A stretch of DNA of 26,672 bases from GWB2-37-7 sp049684915 (GCA_049684915.1 JBAVGO010000095.1:1-26672), one strand, 5' to 3'. Positions 6,993 to 14,662 are shown, numbered from the stretch's first letter. The notes: generated by a model from the letters alone, not told the origin. A program made the numbers and translations.

Positions 6993-7460
6993 CTACCCCT
7001 GCATCTGTTTCAACAAATTTGCCATCTCTATTGCTGTCACCGCAGCCTCAAACCCTTTATTCCCTGCTTTTGTTCCTGCCCTCTCTATTGCTTGCTCAAT
7101 ACTGTCTGTTGTTAGCACCCCAAATATTACAGGAATCTCAGTATTTAAGGAAACTTGTGCAATACCCTTTGTTACCTCATTTGACACATAGTCAAAATGT
7201 GGTGTCGAGCCTCTTATTACCGCTCCAAGACATATAACTCCATCATAATTCTTTGACATAGCCATTTTCTTTGCTATTAATGGTATCTCAAAAGCCCCAG
7301 GCACCCAAGCTATCTCAATGTTTTCTTCCTCTACTCCATGCCTTTTTAATGCATCAAGTGCCCCTGATAACAGCTTCCCACCAATAAACTCATTAAATCG
7401 CCCTACAATAATTCCAAATTTTAATCCCTGTGCAATAAGCTTTCCCTCGTATATTTTCAT
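6993..7460 (-). CDS. ribH: 6,7-dimethyl-8-ribityllumazine synthase (RibH)
   Basis: RibH condenses the ribityl-pyrimidinedione with 3,4-dihydroxy-2-butanone 4-phosphate to lumazine, the penultimate step of riboflavin synthesis. The 155-residue length is normal. Diagnostic segments are GIVVGRFNEFI-like FGIIVGRFNEFI near residue 15, WVPGAFEIPLIAKKMA, CLGAVIRGSTPHFDYVSNEV with the catalytic His of the HFDYV motif, IPVIFGVLTTDSIEQAIERAG and NKGFEAAVTAIEMANL. It is the last gene of the rib operon. Its ATG lies one base after the ribBA stop codon and its AAGGAGG site is within ribBA, so the two are translationally linked. A terminator follows. Confidence 0.97.
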   Translation of the reverse strand: MKIYEGKLIAQGLKFGIIVGRFNEFIGGKLLSGALDALKRHGVEEENIEIAWVPGAFEIPLIAKKMAMSKNYDGVICLGAVIRGSTPHFDYVSNEVTKGIAQVSLNTEIPVIFGVLTTDSIEQAIERAGTKAGNKGFEAAVTAIEMANLLKQMQG

Positions 7461-7461
7461 G

Positions 7462-8673
7462 TTACTGTTCCTCCTTAAAATCCAACATATGTCCCAGCTT
7501 CTCTTTCTTAGTTTTTAAATAGTATTCATTTCTTTCATTGTGATTCATTTGTATTGGAACTCTTTCTACCAGCTCTATTCCATACCCTGATAAGCCTGCT
7601 ATTTTCCTAGGATTGTTGGTCATTAGTCTAATCTTACTTATGCCTAGATCTGCTAATATCTGTGCTCCAACTCCATAATCTCTCATATCTGCAGGGAAAC
7701 CCAATGCAAGGTTTGCCTCTACTGTATCCATTCCCTGATCTTGCAGCGAGTAAGCTCTCAACTTGTTTATAAGACCAATACCTCTTCCCTCCTGTCGCAT
7801 ATATAGAAGTGCTCCCCTGCCTTCTTCTTCTATACGTCTTGCCGCTACTGCTAACTGTTCTCCGCAGTCACACCTTAAGGAGCCAAAAGCATCTCCTGTC
7901 AAACATTCTGAGTGTACTCTTACAAGCACTGGTTCTCCATCAGCAATATCACCTTTTACCAATGCCACATGATGCTCTCCATTTAATGAATTTTCATAGC
8001 CTACTATTTTGAAATTCCCATATCTTGTAGGCATATTCGCCTCTGTAACTCTTTTTATTAAAACCTCTGTTTTTCGTCTATAAGCAATAAGGTCTGCAAT
8101 TGTAATTATTTTCAGATTATGTTCCTTAACATATTCTAGTAGCTGTGGCACTCTAGCCATTGTTCCATCTTCATTCATTATTTCACATATTACACCTGCG
8201 GGTTTTAACCCTGCAAGCCTTGGCAAATCCACAGCAGCCTCTGTATGTCCTGCTCTTTTTAATACTCCTCCTGCTCTTGCCTCCAAAGGAAATATATGTC
8301 CTGGTCTATTAAAATCCTTAGCTGTTGATTTAGTATCTAACACCTTTTGTATAGTTGCAGCTCTCTCAAAGGCAGAAATTCCTGTTGTCGCTTCTATAGC
8401 ATCAATAGAAACTGTAAAGGCAGTCTCATGGGAATCAGTGTTTTTATCTACCATTTGATGAATATTCAGCTCTCTAAGTCTTTCTTTTGTCATAGGCAGG
8501 CATATCAAGCCTCGTCCATATGTTGCCATAAAATTAATTGCTTCTGGTGTAGCTTTCTCTGCCGCCATTAGCAAATCCCCTTCGTTTTCTCTATCCTCAT
8601 CATCTACAACCACTATCATTTTCCCTGCTTTTATATCCTCAATTGCTTCCTCAATTGTGTTAAAGCTCGTCAT
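7462..8673 (-). CDS. ribBA: Bifunctional DHBP synthase / GTP cyclohydrolase II (RibBA)
   Basis: The N-terminal half (about 1-200) makes 3,4-dihydroxy-2-butanone 4-phosphate from ribulose 5-phosphate; it shows VVDDEDRENEGDL, ATYGRGLICLP, GHIFPLEAR and RAGHTEAAVDL. The C-terminal half (about 205-403) is GTP cyclohydrolase II, with zinc cysteines in SECLTGDAFGSLRCDCGEQL, the YMRQEGRGIGL loop and LMTNNPRKIAGL. Both halves look catalytically complete. I chose the ATG at 8673 (403 residues) because GGGAGGT precedes it; an upstream in-frame start at 8706 would overlap ribE and place that site inside the gene. It is third in the ribDE-BA-H operon. Confidence 0.97.
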   Translation of the reverse strand: MTSFNTIEEAIEDIKAGKMIVVVDDEDRENEGDLLMAAEKATPEAINFMATYGRGLICLPMTKERLRELNIHQMVDKNTDSHETAFTVSIDAIEATTGISAFERAATIQKVLDTKSTAKDFNRPGHIFPLEARAGGVLKRAGHTEAAVDLPRLAGLKPAGVICEIMNEDGTMARVPQLLEYVKEHNLKIITIADLIAYRRKTEVLIKRVTEANMPTRYGNFKIVGYENSLNGEHHVALVKGDIADGEPVLVRVHSECLTGDAFGSLRCDCGEQLAVAARRIEEEGRGALLYMRQEGRGIGLINKLRAYSLQDQGMDTVEANLALGFPADMRDYGVGAQILADLGISKIRLMTNNPRKIAGLSGYGIELVERVPIQMNHNERNEYYLKTKKEKLGHMLDFKEEQ

Positions 8674-8692
8674 TCTTGTTACCTCCCTTTTT

Positions 8693-9343
8693 CTATGCAA
8701 ACCCATTTTCTCTTAAAAAGTCCATATTGATTGTGCTGTGAATATTATTATCTTTGCTAAACATAGCAAGTCTTTCTATATATTTACCCACCATGTCACA
8801 CTCTAAATTTACTTCGTCCCCTACTTTTTTACTTAATAGAGTTGTTTCATTCCTAGTAAGTGGAATAATCGAAACCTTAAAGTCTTCTTTGTCTACATAT
8901 GCCACTGTCAAGCTAGTACCATCAATAGCAATTGACCCCTTCTCAATAATATATTTTAAAAGAGTCTGTTCAGCTTCAATCGTTACCCAAGTAGCATTAT
9001 CCTCTTCCTCTATAGCTTTAATATGTCCTACCCCATCAATGTGACCCGATACAATATGCCCTCCAAGCCTATTTCCAAGCCTTAAAGCTCTTTCCAAGTT
9101 CACCTTGCTGCCAGACTTTAAGCTTTTCAAATTGCTTCTTCTCATAGTTTCAGGCATAACATCAACAGTAAAGCTTTTATTTGAAAAACTGGTAACCGTC
9201 AGGCAAACACCATTTGTACTAATGCTGTCACCCTGTTTAATTCCTTGTATTACCTTATCTGCACTAATGATGAGCTTTGCAGATTTTACACCTTTTACAA
9301 TTGTATGCAAAACACCTATTTCTTCTATAAGTCCTGTAAACAT
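8693..9343 (-). CDS. ribE: Riboflavin synthase alpha chain (RibE)
   Basis: It dismutates two lumazines to riboflavin and the pyrimidinedione. The 216-residue protein has the two internal lumazine-binding repeats: MFTGLIEEIG to about residue 97 (with GDSISTNGVCLTV, MPETMRRSNL and NLERAL), then GHIVSGHIDGVGHI to about 195 (with GSIAIDGTSLTV, IPLTRNETTL and NLECDMVGKY). The start ATG abuts the ribD stop codon (TAA-ATG), so the two are probably coupled; its AAAGGGGAG site is in ribD. The C-terminal 20 residues are a typical short extension. Confidence 0.97.
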   Translation of the reverse strand: MFTGLIEEIGVLHTIVKGVKSAKLIISADKVIQGIKQGDSISTNGVCLTVTSFSNKSFTVDVMPETMRRSNLKSLKSGSKVNLERALRLGNRLGGHIVSGHIDGVGHIKAIEEEDNATWVTIEAEQTLLKYIIEKGSIAIDGTSLTVAYVDKEDFKVSIIPLTRNETTLLSKKVGDEVNLECDMVGKYIERLAMFSKDNNIHSTINMDFLRENGFA

Positions 9344-10447
9344 TTATACTCTCCCCTTTCTCAAATACCCCTCTATCATAATGTCTTCCTGAAATCTCAA
9401 AACTTGAATATCATCTAAAAGCATAGCATCTTTCATATAACTAACTCCTTCTCCTCCCACAGGTGTCTTTGAGGCAGAACCCCCAATAATTTTAGGTGCA
9501 ATGAACATGACAACCTTATCCACAATACCTTCCTTTAAAGCACTGAAATTAAGAGCCGCTCCGCCTTCTAACAGTACACTGTCAATTCCTTTTTGTCCTA
9601 GCTGTCGCATTAGGTAGTCCAAATCCACTTTGTTATTCTTTAGAGGAGTAACAATAATGTCAGCTCCTTTGTCTGTGATGTCCTTCAACCTTTCCTTATC
9701 TGCTTTTTCTGTAGTAGCAATTATCGTTTTTGCTTTTGAAGCAAGGTTTAAAACCTTAGCATCCAAAGGTATTTTAGCAGTTGTATCCACAATGATTCTA
9801 ATAGGATCTACACCAGCTCTGCCCTTTAGTCTTGTTGTTAGCTCAGGATTATCTGTTAAAATAGTCCCTATACCTACCATAATCCCCGATACCCTATGTC
9901 TCAACTCATGTACATGTTGCCTTGATTGCTCATTAGTTATCCATTTTGAGTCCCCAATAACAGTTGCAAGCTTACCATCTAAGGTCATGGCAGTCTTTAG
10001 AATCACAAAGGGTAGCTTTGTGGTTATATACTTTAAAAATATTTCATTCAGCTTTTTTCCCTCATCCTCCAATATCCCAGTAATCACCTCAATACCATTG
10101 TTTTTTAAAATTTCAAACCCTCTGCCTGCTACAAGAGGATTGGGATCCATTAATCCGATAACAACCTTTTTTATACCTTTCTGGGCAATAGCATTGGCAC
10201 AAGGTGGAGTTTTTCCAAAATGTGAGCAAGGCTCTAATGTAACATACATAGTTGCACCATTTACATCCTCTTTAGCATTCAAGAATGCATTTATCTCAGC
10301 ATGATGACCTCCATAAATCTGATGATAGCCTTCTCCAATAATCCTTCCATCCTTTACGATTACCGCACCTACCAAAGGATTTGGCTTTGTATATCCAGTT
10401 CCCCTTTGAGCAAGCTCCAATGCCCTCTTCATATATTTAATGTCCAT
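9344..10447 (-). CDS. ribD: Pyrimidine deaminase / reductase (RibD)
   Basis: This is a bifunctional enzyme for the second and third steps after GTP ring opening. The deaminase domain (about 1-145) has the zinc site HAE in GGHHAEINAF and the cysteines of EPCSHFGKTPPC. The reductase domain (about 146-367) has KTAMTLDGKLAT, WITNEQSRQHVHELRH, GIGTILTDNPELTTR, DPIRIIVDTT and LLEGGAALNFSAL. The length of 367 residues is standard. The ATG at 10447 has a GAGGTG site. It is the first gene of the operon, directly behind the FMN riboswitch and its terminator, so the whole pathway is switched by FMN. Confidence 0.97.
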   Translation of the reverse strand: MDIKYMKRALELAQRGTGYTKPNPLVGAVIVKDGRIIGEGYHQIYGGHHAEINAFLNAKEDVNGATMYVTLEPCSHFGKTPPCANAIAQKGIKKVVIGLMDPNPLVAGRGFEILKNNGIEVITGILEDEGKKLNEIFLKYITTKLPFVILKTAMTLDGKLATVIGDSKWITNEQSRQHVHELRHRVSGIMVGIGTILTDNPELTTRLKGRAGVDPIRIIVDTTAKIPLDAKVLNLASKAKTIIATTEKADKERLKDITDKGADIIVTPLKNNKVDLDYLMRQLGQKGIDSVLLEGGAALNFSALKEGIVDKVVMFIAPKIIGGSASKTPVGGEGVSYMKDAMLLDDIQVLRFQEDIMIEGYLRKGRV

Positions 10448-10504
10448 AAAAACACCTCTACATATATTATTGGGAATTTACTGATTCTTAATCCAAAATT
10501 TGCA

Positions 10505-10536
10505 CAAAATAAAACACCCCGAAAAATCAGGGCGTT
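10505..10536 (-). terminator. FMN riboswitch expression-platform terminator
   Basis: Arms aacaccccga (10513-10522) and tcagggcgtt (10527-10536) form a 10-bp stem with two G-T wobbles and a 4-base loop. It is followed on the minus strand by a T-rich tract (10505-10514). It lies between the riboswitch aptamer and ribD, as expected for FMN-induced premature termination. Confidence 0.85.
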
Positions 10537-10566
10537 AAAAACAATGCAAATAAATCTGCAAAATTT

Positions 10567-10674
10567 CATCTTCTTCCATCCAGACTATACTGTCGGCCTC
10601 GGAATTTCACCGAATCAACCTTACGGTTCGCGGGCTTTACCGCCGGTGGGGATTTACGCCCCGCCCTGAAGATT
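10567..10674 (-). promoter_or_regulatory. FMN riboswitch (RFN element)
   Basis: The minus strand carries the nearly invariant RFN blocks in order: ATCTTCAGGGCGGGG, CCCCACCGGCGGTA, AGCCCGCGA, GGTGAAATTCCGAGGCC, GACAGTATAGTCTGGATG and GAAGAAGAT. The outer ends ATCTTC and GAAGAT pair as P1. This aptamer binds FMN. A terminator follows 30 bases later, so the likely mode is transcription attenuation of ribDE-BA-H. Confidence 0.97.
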
Positions 10675-10694
10675 TAATATTTTAATTTTATATT

Positions 10695-10850
10695 CTATTT
10701 ATCAAACAATCCACCTTTTTTACTTCTTTTAACTGACTTTGTGTTTTCTACAATGTTACTGCTTGCTTGTGTATTATAGCTTTGCTTTAAACCCTTTTTC
10801 TTTTTTTCCTCTATTAGTTTTTTCATCATTTCAATCTGTTTATCTTCCAC
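10695..10850 (-). CDS. Small basic protein, 51 residues
   Basis: A short frame starts at GTG 10850 behind a strong AAAGGAGGG site and ends at TAG 10695-10697. The protein opens with a charged helix (EDKQIEMMKKLIEEKKKKG) and ends with KRSKKGGLFDK; it has no hydrophobic segment. It lies 31 bases behind the Rossmann-chemoreceptor gene on the same strand and directly ahead of the riboswitch, so it may be co-transcribed with the former. I do not recognise it. The ribosome binding site and spacing support translation. Confidence 0.6.
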   Translation of the reverse strand: MEDKQIEMMKKLIEEKKKKGLKQSYNTQASSNIVENTKSVKRSKKGGLFDK

Positions 10851-10881
10851 TTTTTTCCCTCCTTTTAGTGTTTACGCAATA

Positions 10882-11673
10882 CTATGAAATCTGGTCTATA
10901 AGATTATTAACAGCAAAATTCACATTTGAAGATGCCTCAACCTGAAGTTCTGATAGCTTAGATAAATTCTTTGCTACAGTATCCACTTGTCTTATTTCTT
11001 CAGTAAGATCTGTAAGTATGTTAATAATCTCTTTAGCAAATCTTTCACTGTTGTCAGCAAGCTTCTGAACCTCATCTGCTGCTACCGAAAAACCCCTGCC
11101 CTGCTCGCCAGCCCTTGCAGCCTCTATTGTAGCATTAATACCTAATATCTTAGTTTGCTTGGACATATTATTTACATACTGAATAATCTTATCTGTCTCT
11201 TCAATATATCCTATAGACGTCTTAGAAATTTTGTTAAGTTTTTTATTTATCTCATATGTACTGTCTATGGATGAAGATATTTCATTAATATGTTTTTGCA
11301 CCTTTGCTGAAGTGTCCTTAATAGCTGATATCTGATTATTTAATTTATTTAATACTACGATATCCCTTTTTACTAAAGTCATTAAAAGCAGTGCTCCTGT
11401 TGAATCAATAATAGTACATTTTTCTCCATACTTCTCATATAGCTTTCGCTTTACCATTTCAACCCCAGTTGCTTCTATAATCAAATCAGGATTTACAGTA
11501 GCTATATCACTAATTTCTTGTGAATATTTTATACCAAGCTTCTTTGCAAGCAGTATTCCAGGTGCATCTGTACTTCTATCTATTACCTGTACAATATTGA
11601 TATCATCAATCTTTGAAAAAGACTCAATCATGCTAGTTCCACCAGCTCCTGCCCCCACTATTGCTATTTTCAT
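10882..11673 (-). CDS. Soluble chemoreceptor-like protein with Rossmann sensor
   Basis: This 263-residue protein has no membrane segment. Residues 1 to about 105 are a Rossmann-type nucleotide-binding domain: KIAIVGAGAGGTSM (GxGxxG loop), an acidic residue after strand 2 (QVIDRS), and PDLIIEATGVE as in dehydrogenase and DapB-like folds. The catalytic half of such enzymes is missing. A coiled coil follows, and residues about 170-215 are a methyl-accepting chemotaxis signalling tip (INATIEAARAGEQGRGFSVA, ADEVQKLADNS). The signalling part is short. I infer a cytoplasmic receptor that reads NAD(P) state or a related ligand and talks to CheA/CheW. GGGGGTG precedes the ATG. The ligand is unproven. 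Confidence 0.8.
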   Translation of the reverse strand: MKIAIVGAGAGGTSMIESFSKIDDINIVQVIDRSTDAPGILLAKKLGIKYSQEISDIATVNPDLIIEATGVEMVKRKLYEKYGEKCTIIDSTGALLLMTLVKRDIVVLNKLNNQISAIKDTSAKVQKHINEISSSIDSTYEINKKLNKISKTSIGYIEETDKIIQYVNNMSKQTKILGINATIEAARAGEQGRGFSVAADEVQKLADNSERFAKEIINILTDLTEEIRQVDTVAKNLSKLSELQVEASSNVNFAVNNLIDQIS

Positions 11674-12024
11674 ATATACACCCCCAAATCGTATACTGAT
11701 CGAATATTTTATTCTATAATTGTAATACCATGCTCGTTCTATTTTATAAACTGAAAACTGCTTTACATAACTAAATATTCAATCATATATATTATACACT
11801 AAAACAATCAAAAAGAGAGGGTGTTTTTATCTATTCAACGCGCTCATAGTCTCCTACTCTGACAAATTCATTATCTATTTTTGTAATATTCCCAACCGTT
11901 TCCATCTATACTTAATATCTTAGCTTGCCTTAATACCTTTTTTGTTCATTAACTATTATGCTCTATAAACATAATATCAATACCTTACTATTATGTAAAT
12001 CAAATAATGCAACTCTGAATACCT
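11674..12024. other. Gene-free stretch
   Basis: This 351-base gap separates the Rossmann-chemoreceptor gene and the kinase-like gene, both on the minus strand. I find no open frame with a ribosome binding site and no strong hairpin with a T-run. A short minus-strand frame near 11875-11940 ending in SIDGNGWEYYKNR may be a gene relic, but nothing supports it as a gene. The part near 11674-11800 probably holds the promoter of the chemoreceptor gene. Confidence 0.5.
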
Positions 12025-12960
12025 CTACCCCTTGCTCATCATATTCAATGCGATTCTTACTGCTCCATCTGCCGCTCTATTAAGTGATTTAATAACACAA
12101 CTCCCAGAATATTTTTCGCTAATATAATCGCAGAAGGTATTATAGACAAATTCATTATTACTAAACACACTACCTCCCGCTACTACAGTAAAGCTATCCT
12201 CTTTAAAATGTAGTGCTGCTGCAACTGCATCAAACATAACAAAAAGCTCTTTTGCAGCACATAAGAGTATGCTTCTAGCCACTTTGTCTCCTGATTTATA
12301 AGCTTCATCGACAACTACTGCCAAAGCTGCAATTTCACTTTTCTCATTGTCGCTGTTGTATATATAGTTTAGAATATCCCGAGCTTCTTTAAAACCAAGC
12401 TTTTTTAACAGCCTTTCGAGTAGTATTGTCTTTTCAGCTCTACTATCAGAATATCTTACAGCCGCCTTAATAGCCTCAATAGCAATCCAATATCCACTGC
12501 CTTCATCTCCTATTATATGCCCCCAGCCTCCAGACCTGAATTCTTTACCACTTTTGTCTCGTCCATAAGCGATAGAGCCTGTGCCGGATATAACTACAAT
12601 ACCCTCTGACATACCAACACTTTCTGCCAGCATTGTTTCTGAATCGTTAGTTATATAAATGGGGCAAACGATTCCGTAGCTTCTAAACTCAGCTTCAAAC
12701 AGCTCCTTTTCAAATATTCCATCAACCCCAGCCGCCCCCATACAAAGATACTTGCATTCCTCTTTCTTCAGTCCCTTCATATATAGAGCGGAATCTAGCA
12801 AATCTGATAACATTTTTGACACCTTTAGTATTGATGATGCTTGTATGTTTGAAGGACCTCCCATTATCTCTGTTAGGAAGCTACCATCTAAGCTTACGAC
12901 CCTTAATATTGTTTTTGTGCCGCCTCCATCTATTCCTATTACATATTCCAAAACCTTCAC
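12025..12960 (-). CDS. BadF/BadG-type ATPase, likely N-acetylglucosamine kinase
   Basis: The 311-residue protein has the ASKHA ATPase marks: YVIGIDGGGTKT (phosphate 1) near residue 7, CMGAAGVDG, ITNDSETMLAES, VVISGTGSIAYGRD (phosphate 2) and GGWGHIIGDEGSGYWIA, then VVAGGSVFSNN (adenosine). The GGWG-DEGSGYW block is typical of eukaryote-like and clostridial N-acetylglucosamine or N-acetylmuramic acid kinases. The start is GTG 12960; the ribosome binding site is weak (AAGG), so a slightly different start is possible. Directly upstream lies a ChbG/YdjC deacetylase gene on the same strand, which supports a role in salvage of chitin or peptidoglycan amino sugars. The exact sugar is not determined. 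Confidence 0.85.
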   Translation of the reverse strand: MKVLEYVIGIDGGGTKTILRVVSLDGSFLTEIMGGPSNIQASSILKVSKMLSDLLDSALYMKGLKKEECKYLCMGAAGVDGIFEKELFEAEFRSYGIVCPIYITNDSETMLAESVGMSEGIVVISGTGSIAYGRDKSGKEFRSGGWGHIIGDEGSGYWIAIEAIKAAVRYSDSRAEKTILLERLLKKLGFKEARDILNYIYNSDNEKSEIAALAVVVDEAYKSGDKVARSILLCAAKELFVMFDAVAAALHFKEDSFTVVAGGSVFSNNEFVYNTFCDYISEKYSGSCVIKSLNRAADGAVRIALNMMSKG

Positions 12961-13031
12961 AACCTTATGTTTTTTTATTTTTTTAAAGAATTGCTTTCTG
13001 TAAGCTCAGCGTGGCAATATCTCAAGCTTTA

Positions 13032-13787
13032 TCAAATCCTTAAATCTTTAAAGGAAATAAGCTCTATTTTCCTATCATTGATATATTCTCTAAGAAACTT
13101 AGATGTTAGTATTTCCAGCTCTTTTGACCTTAATCTGTTATAAGAGCTTTTTCTCAGAAGCTCATCATCTAACATTGCAGGGTGAGTCATTATCTCAAGT
13201 ACACCATTGTCGTATCTATCTAAAATTTTGCAAATGTTTTCCATACTAACTCCACGATCATAAAATTCCGATGTAAAGTAATCAGTTGTCTTAACACCCC
13301 TTGCTATTATCTTTTCCTTCATTACCTCCCCCGTCTGTCTTAAAGGTACTTTCAGCTGCTTTGCTATATCAATAAATATTTCTGTTAAGCCTTCATATAT
13401 ATGTATATGATGATGACTGTCAATATGGGTCAAAGCCATTCCTGTTTCAGTGAACTTCTCTACCTGTGCCCAAAGCTCAGACTCTGCCTCTTTCAAATTC
13501 ATATGTGGATGAATTAAGCTTTCTCTTTTATAGAGCAACTCCTCATAATTTATAAGACTTCTTACTTGTTCTGCTGCAAGCACCGGTTTTCCACAGGTTA
13601 GGTTTAGATGCAGACCAATTCTATTTATACCGTTGCTTTTTGCAATATTGATTGCATCCAAACCATCTTTCATATTAATCATTACAGTTGTATCTGTTAC
13701 CAAACCTTCCTTGAATGCTTTTACGATGCCTTTATTGCACCCTTTTGTCAGTCCGAAATCATCTGCATTTATTATTAACTTAAACAT
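13032..13787 (-). CDS. chbG: ChbG/YdjC-type carbohydrate deacetylase
   Basis: ChbG family enzymes are metal-dependent and remove acetyl groups from chito-oligosaccharides. The 251-residue protein shows IINADDFGLTKGCNKGI (metal-binding Asp pair), IGLHLNLTCGKPV, LTHIDSHHHIHIYEGL (metal His residues), LRQTGE and EIMTHPAMLDDEL. The ATG at 13787 has an AAGGAGGA site three bases upstream; a longer in-frame start at 13853 adds 22 residues outside the family pattern and is rejected. It lies 71 bases upstream of the kinase-like gene with no terminator seen between, so the two probably form an operon. Confidence 0.9.
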   Translation of the reverse strand: MFKLIINADDFGLTKGCNKGIVKAFKEGLVTDTTVMINMKDGLDAINIAKSNGINRIGLHLNLTCGKPVLAAEQVRSLINYEELLYKRESLIHPHMNLKEAESELWAQVEKFTETGMALTHIDSHHHIHIYEGLTEIFIDIAKQLKVPLRQTGEVMKEKIIARGVKTTDYFTSEFYDRGVSMENICKILDRYDNGVLEIMTHPAMLDDELLRKSSYNRLRSKELEILTSKFLREYINDRKIELISFKDLRI

Positions 13788-13891
13788 ATTTCCTCCTTGA
13801 ATATAATAAATGGTAACCAGTAATATATATTTCCAAAATGGGATTAAATTCATTATAACAAATTTTTATTCAAACATTTTTGGTTTGTTGA

Positions 13892-13925
13892 TAAAAACAA
13901 AAAGAACCACACATAATTATGTGGT
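13892..13925 (-). terminator. Terminator after peroxiredoxin gene
   Basis: Arms accaca (13906-13911) and tgtggt (13920-13925) form a hairpin, followed on the minus strand by TCTTTTTGTTTTT. It lies 19 bases behind the peroxiredoxin stop. Confidence 0.75.
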
Positions 13926-13943
13926 ACTTGATTTTTGGTTATT

Positions 13944-14441
13944 CTATAAAGTATTATTGCCCTCTTCCCAGTTAACAGGGCAGGGTTTATTTTTACTAAG
14001 TGCAGTTAATACTCTTAATATCTCATTAATATTTCTGCCTACCAGTAAATCACTCTCGCTTGTATACCTTATCTTTTGTTCTGAATCAATAATAAAAGTT
14101 CCTCTATAGGCTATTCCTGTTTCTTCATCAAGTATTCCAAAACCTCTTGAAAGAGCCTTAGTATAATCTGATATGAGAGGATAATCTATTTGTCCTATTT
14201 TCTCCAACCAAGCTCTATGTGTATATACACTATCAGGGTTTGCACCTATCACCTTTGCATTAAGCTTTTCAAAATCGTTTAACCGACGGTTAAACTCCAG
14301 TACCTCACTCTCTCATATCGGCGTAAAATCAAGGGGATAAAAAAATAACAATATCCATTTATCCTTATAGTCACTTAAAGAAATCTTACCCATTGTACTG
14401 TCTAAGGTAAAATCAGGAGCCTTCATCCCAATTCTAATCAT
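13944..14441 (-). CDS. Peroxiredoxin, predicted selenoprotein (UGA = Sec43)
   Basis: Read through one TGA (14313-14315), the minus strand encodes a 165-residue AhpC/TSA-type peroxiredoxin: GMKAPDFTLDST, WILLFFYPLDFTPI-Sec-ESEV, VIGANPDSVYTHRAWL, YRGTFIID (conserved Arg) and a C-terminal KPCPVNWEEG with a cysteine in the resolving position of 2-Cys enzymes. The TGA falls precisely where the peroxidatic cysteine belongs in the PxxxTxxC motif. A stop there by chance, with both flanks intact, is unlikely. A hairpin fit for a SECIS follows (14277-14295). The ATG at 14441 has a GAGGTG site. Selenocysteine peroxiredoxins (PrxU) are known in some Clostridia-related anaerobes. Automated calls would give only a fragment at 13944-14252. 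It reduces peroxides; the electron donor is not shown here. Confidence 0.85.
14277..14295 (-). promoter_or_regulatory. SECIS-like hairpin behind the UGA codon
   Basis: The minus strand reads GTTTAACC-GTC-GGTTAAAC, an 8-bp perfect stem with a three-base loop whose first base is G. The stem starts 17 bases after the UGA, so the loop is about 25 bases away. As I recall the bacterial SECIS model, a loop some 16-37 bases downstream with a G at its start is needed for SelB binding. The hairpin lies inside the coding frame (LEFNRRLN), as in other bacterial selenoprotein genes. Confidence 0.7.
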
Positions 14442-14459
14442 CTTAACACCTCTTATTAA

Positions 14460-14544
14460 CACAGCAAAACTTAGTTACTGTTTATTGCGTAGGCTCATTT
14501 ATGTGCCTTGAAGCAATATGATACAGTAATTTAGGTTTGCTGTG
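14460..14544. repeat. Palindromic repeat unit 1
   Basis: The unit is an 85-base palindrome: cacagcaaaacttagttact pairs with the complement near 14523-14544 with few mismatches, and an inner stem attgc/gcaat with aggc/gcct sits in the middle. It begins 19 bases upstream of the peroxiredoxin start, so it lies in that gene's leader. Confidence 0.85.
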
Positions 14545-14560
14545 TTGATTCATTGTTTTT

Positions 14561-14646
14561 CACAGCAAAACTTAGTTACTGTTTATTGCGTAGGCTCATT
14601 TATGTACCTTGAAGCAATATTAATACAGTAACTTAGGTTTGCTGTG
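14561..14646. repeat. Palindromic repeat unit 2
   Basis: This unit is nearly identical to unit 1 (a few changes and one inserted base), with the same outer stem (about 22 bp, two mismatches) and inner stem. The 16-base spacer ttgattcattgttttt is repeated exactly after units 1 and 2, so the period is 101-102 bases. Confidence 0.85.
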
Positions 14647-14662
14647 TTGATTCATTGTTTTT

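Noticed and set aside
9630..10304. 224-residue plus-strand open frame opposite ribD
   Set aside because: It is a shadow of ribD: no ribosome binding site and a composition typical of antisense frames.
11875..11940. Short minus-strand frame ending SIDGNGWEYYKNR
   Set aside because: No start codon with a ribosome binding site, and only about 20 codons; possible gene relic only.
13944..14252. Separate 102-residue gene starting at GTG 14252
   Set aside because: It is only the part of the peroxiredoxin after the UGA codon; the frame continues upstream to the ATG at 14441.
14460..14646. c-di-GMP (GEMM) riboswitch ahead of the chemoreceptor
   Set aside because: A GCAAACC-like piece is present on the minus strand, but the ACGCAAAGC and GGUCUAAGG blocks of the class are absent.
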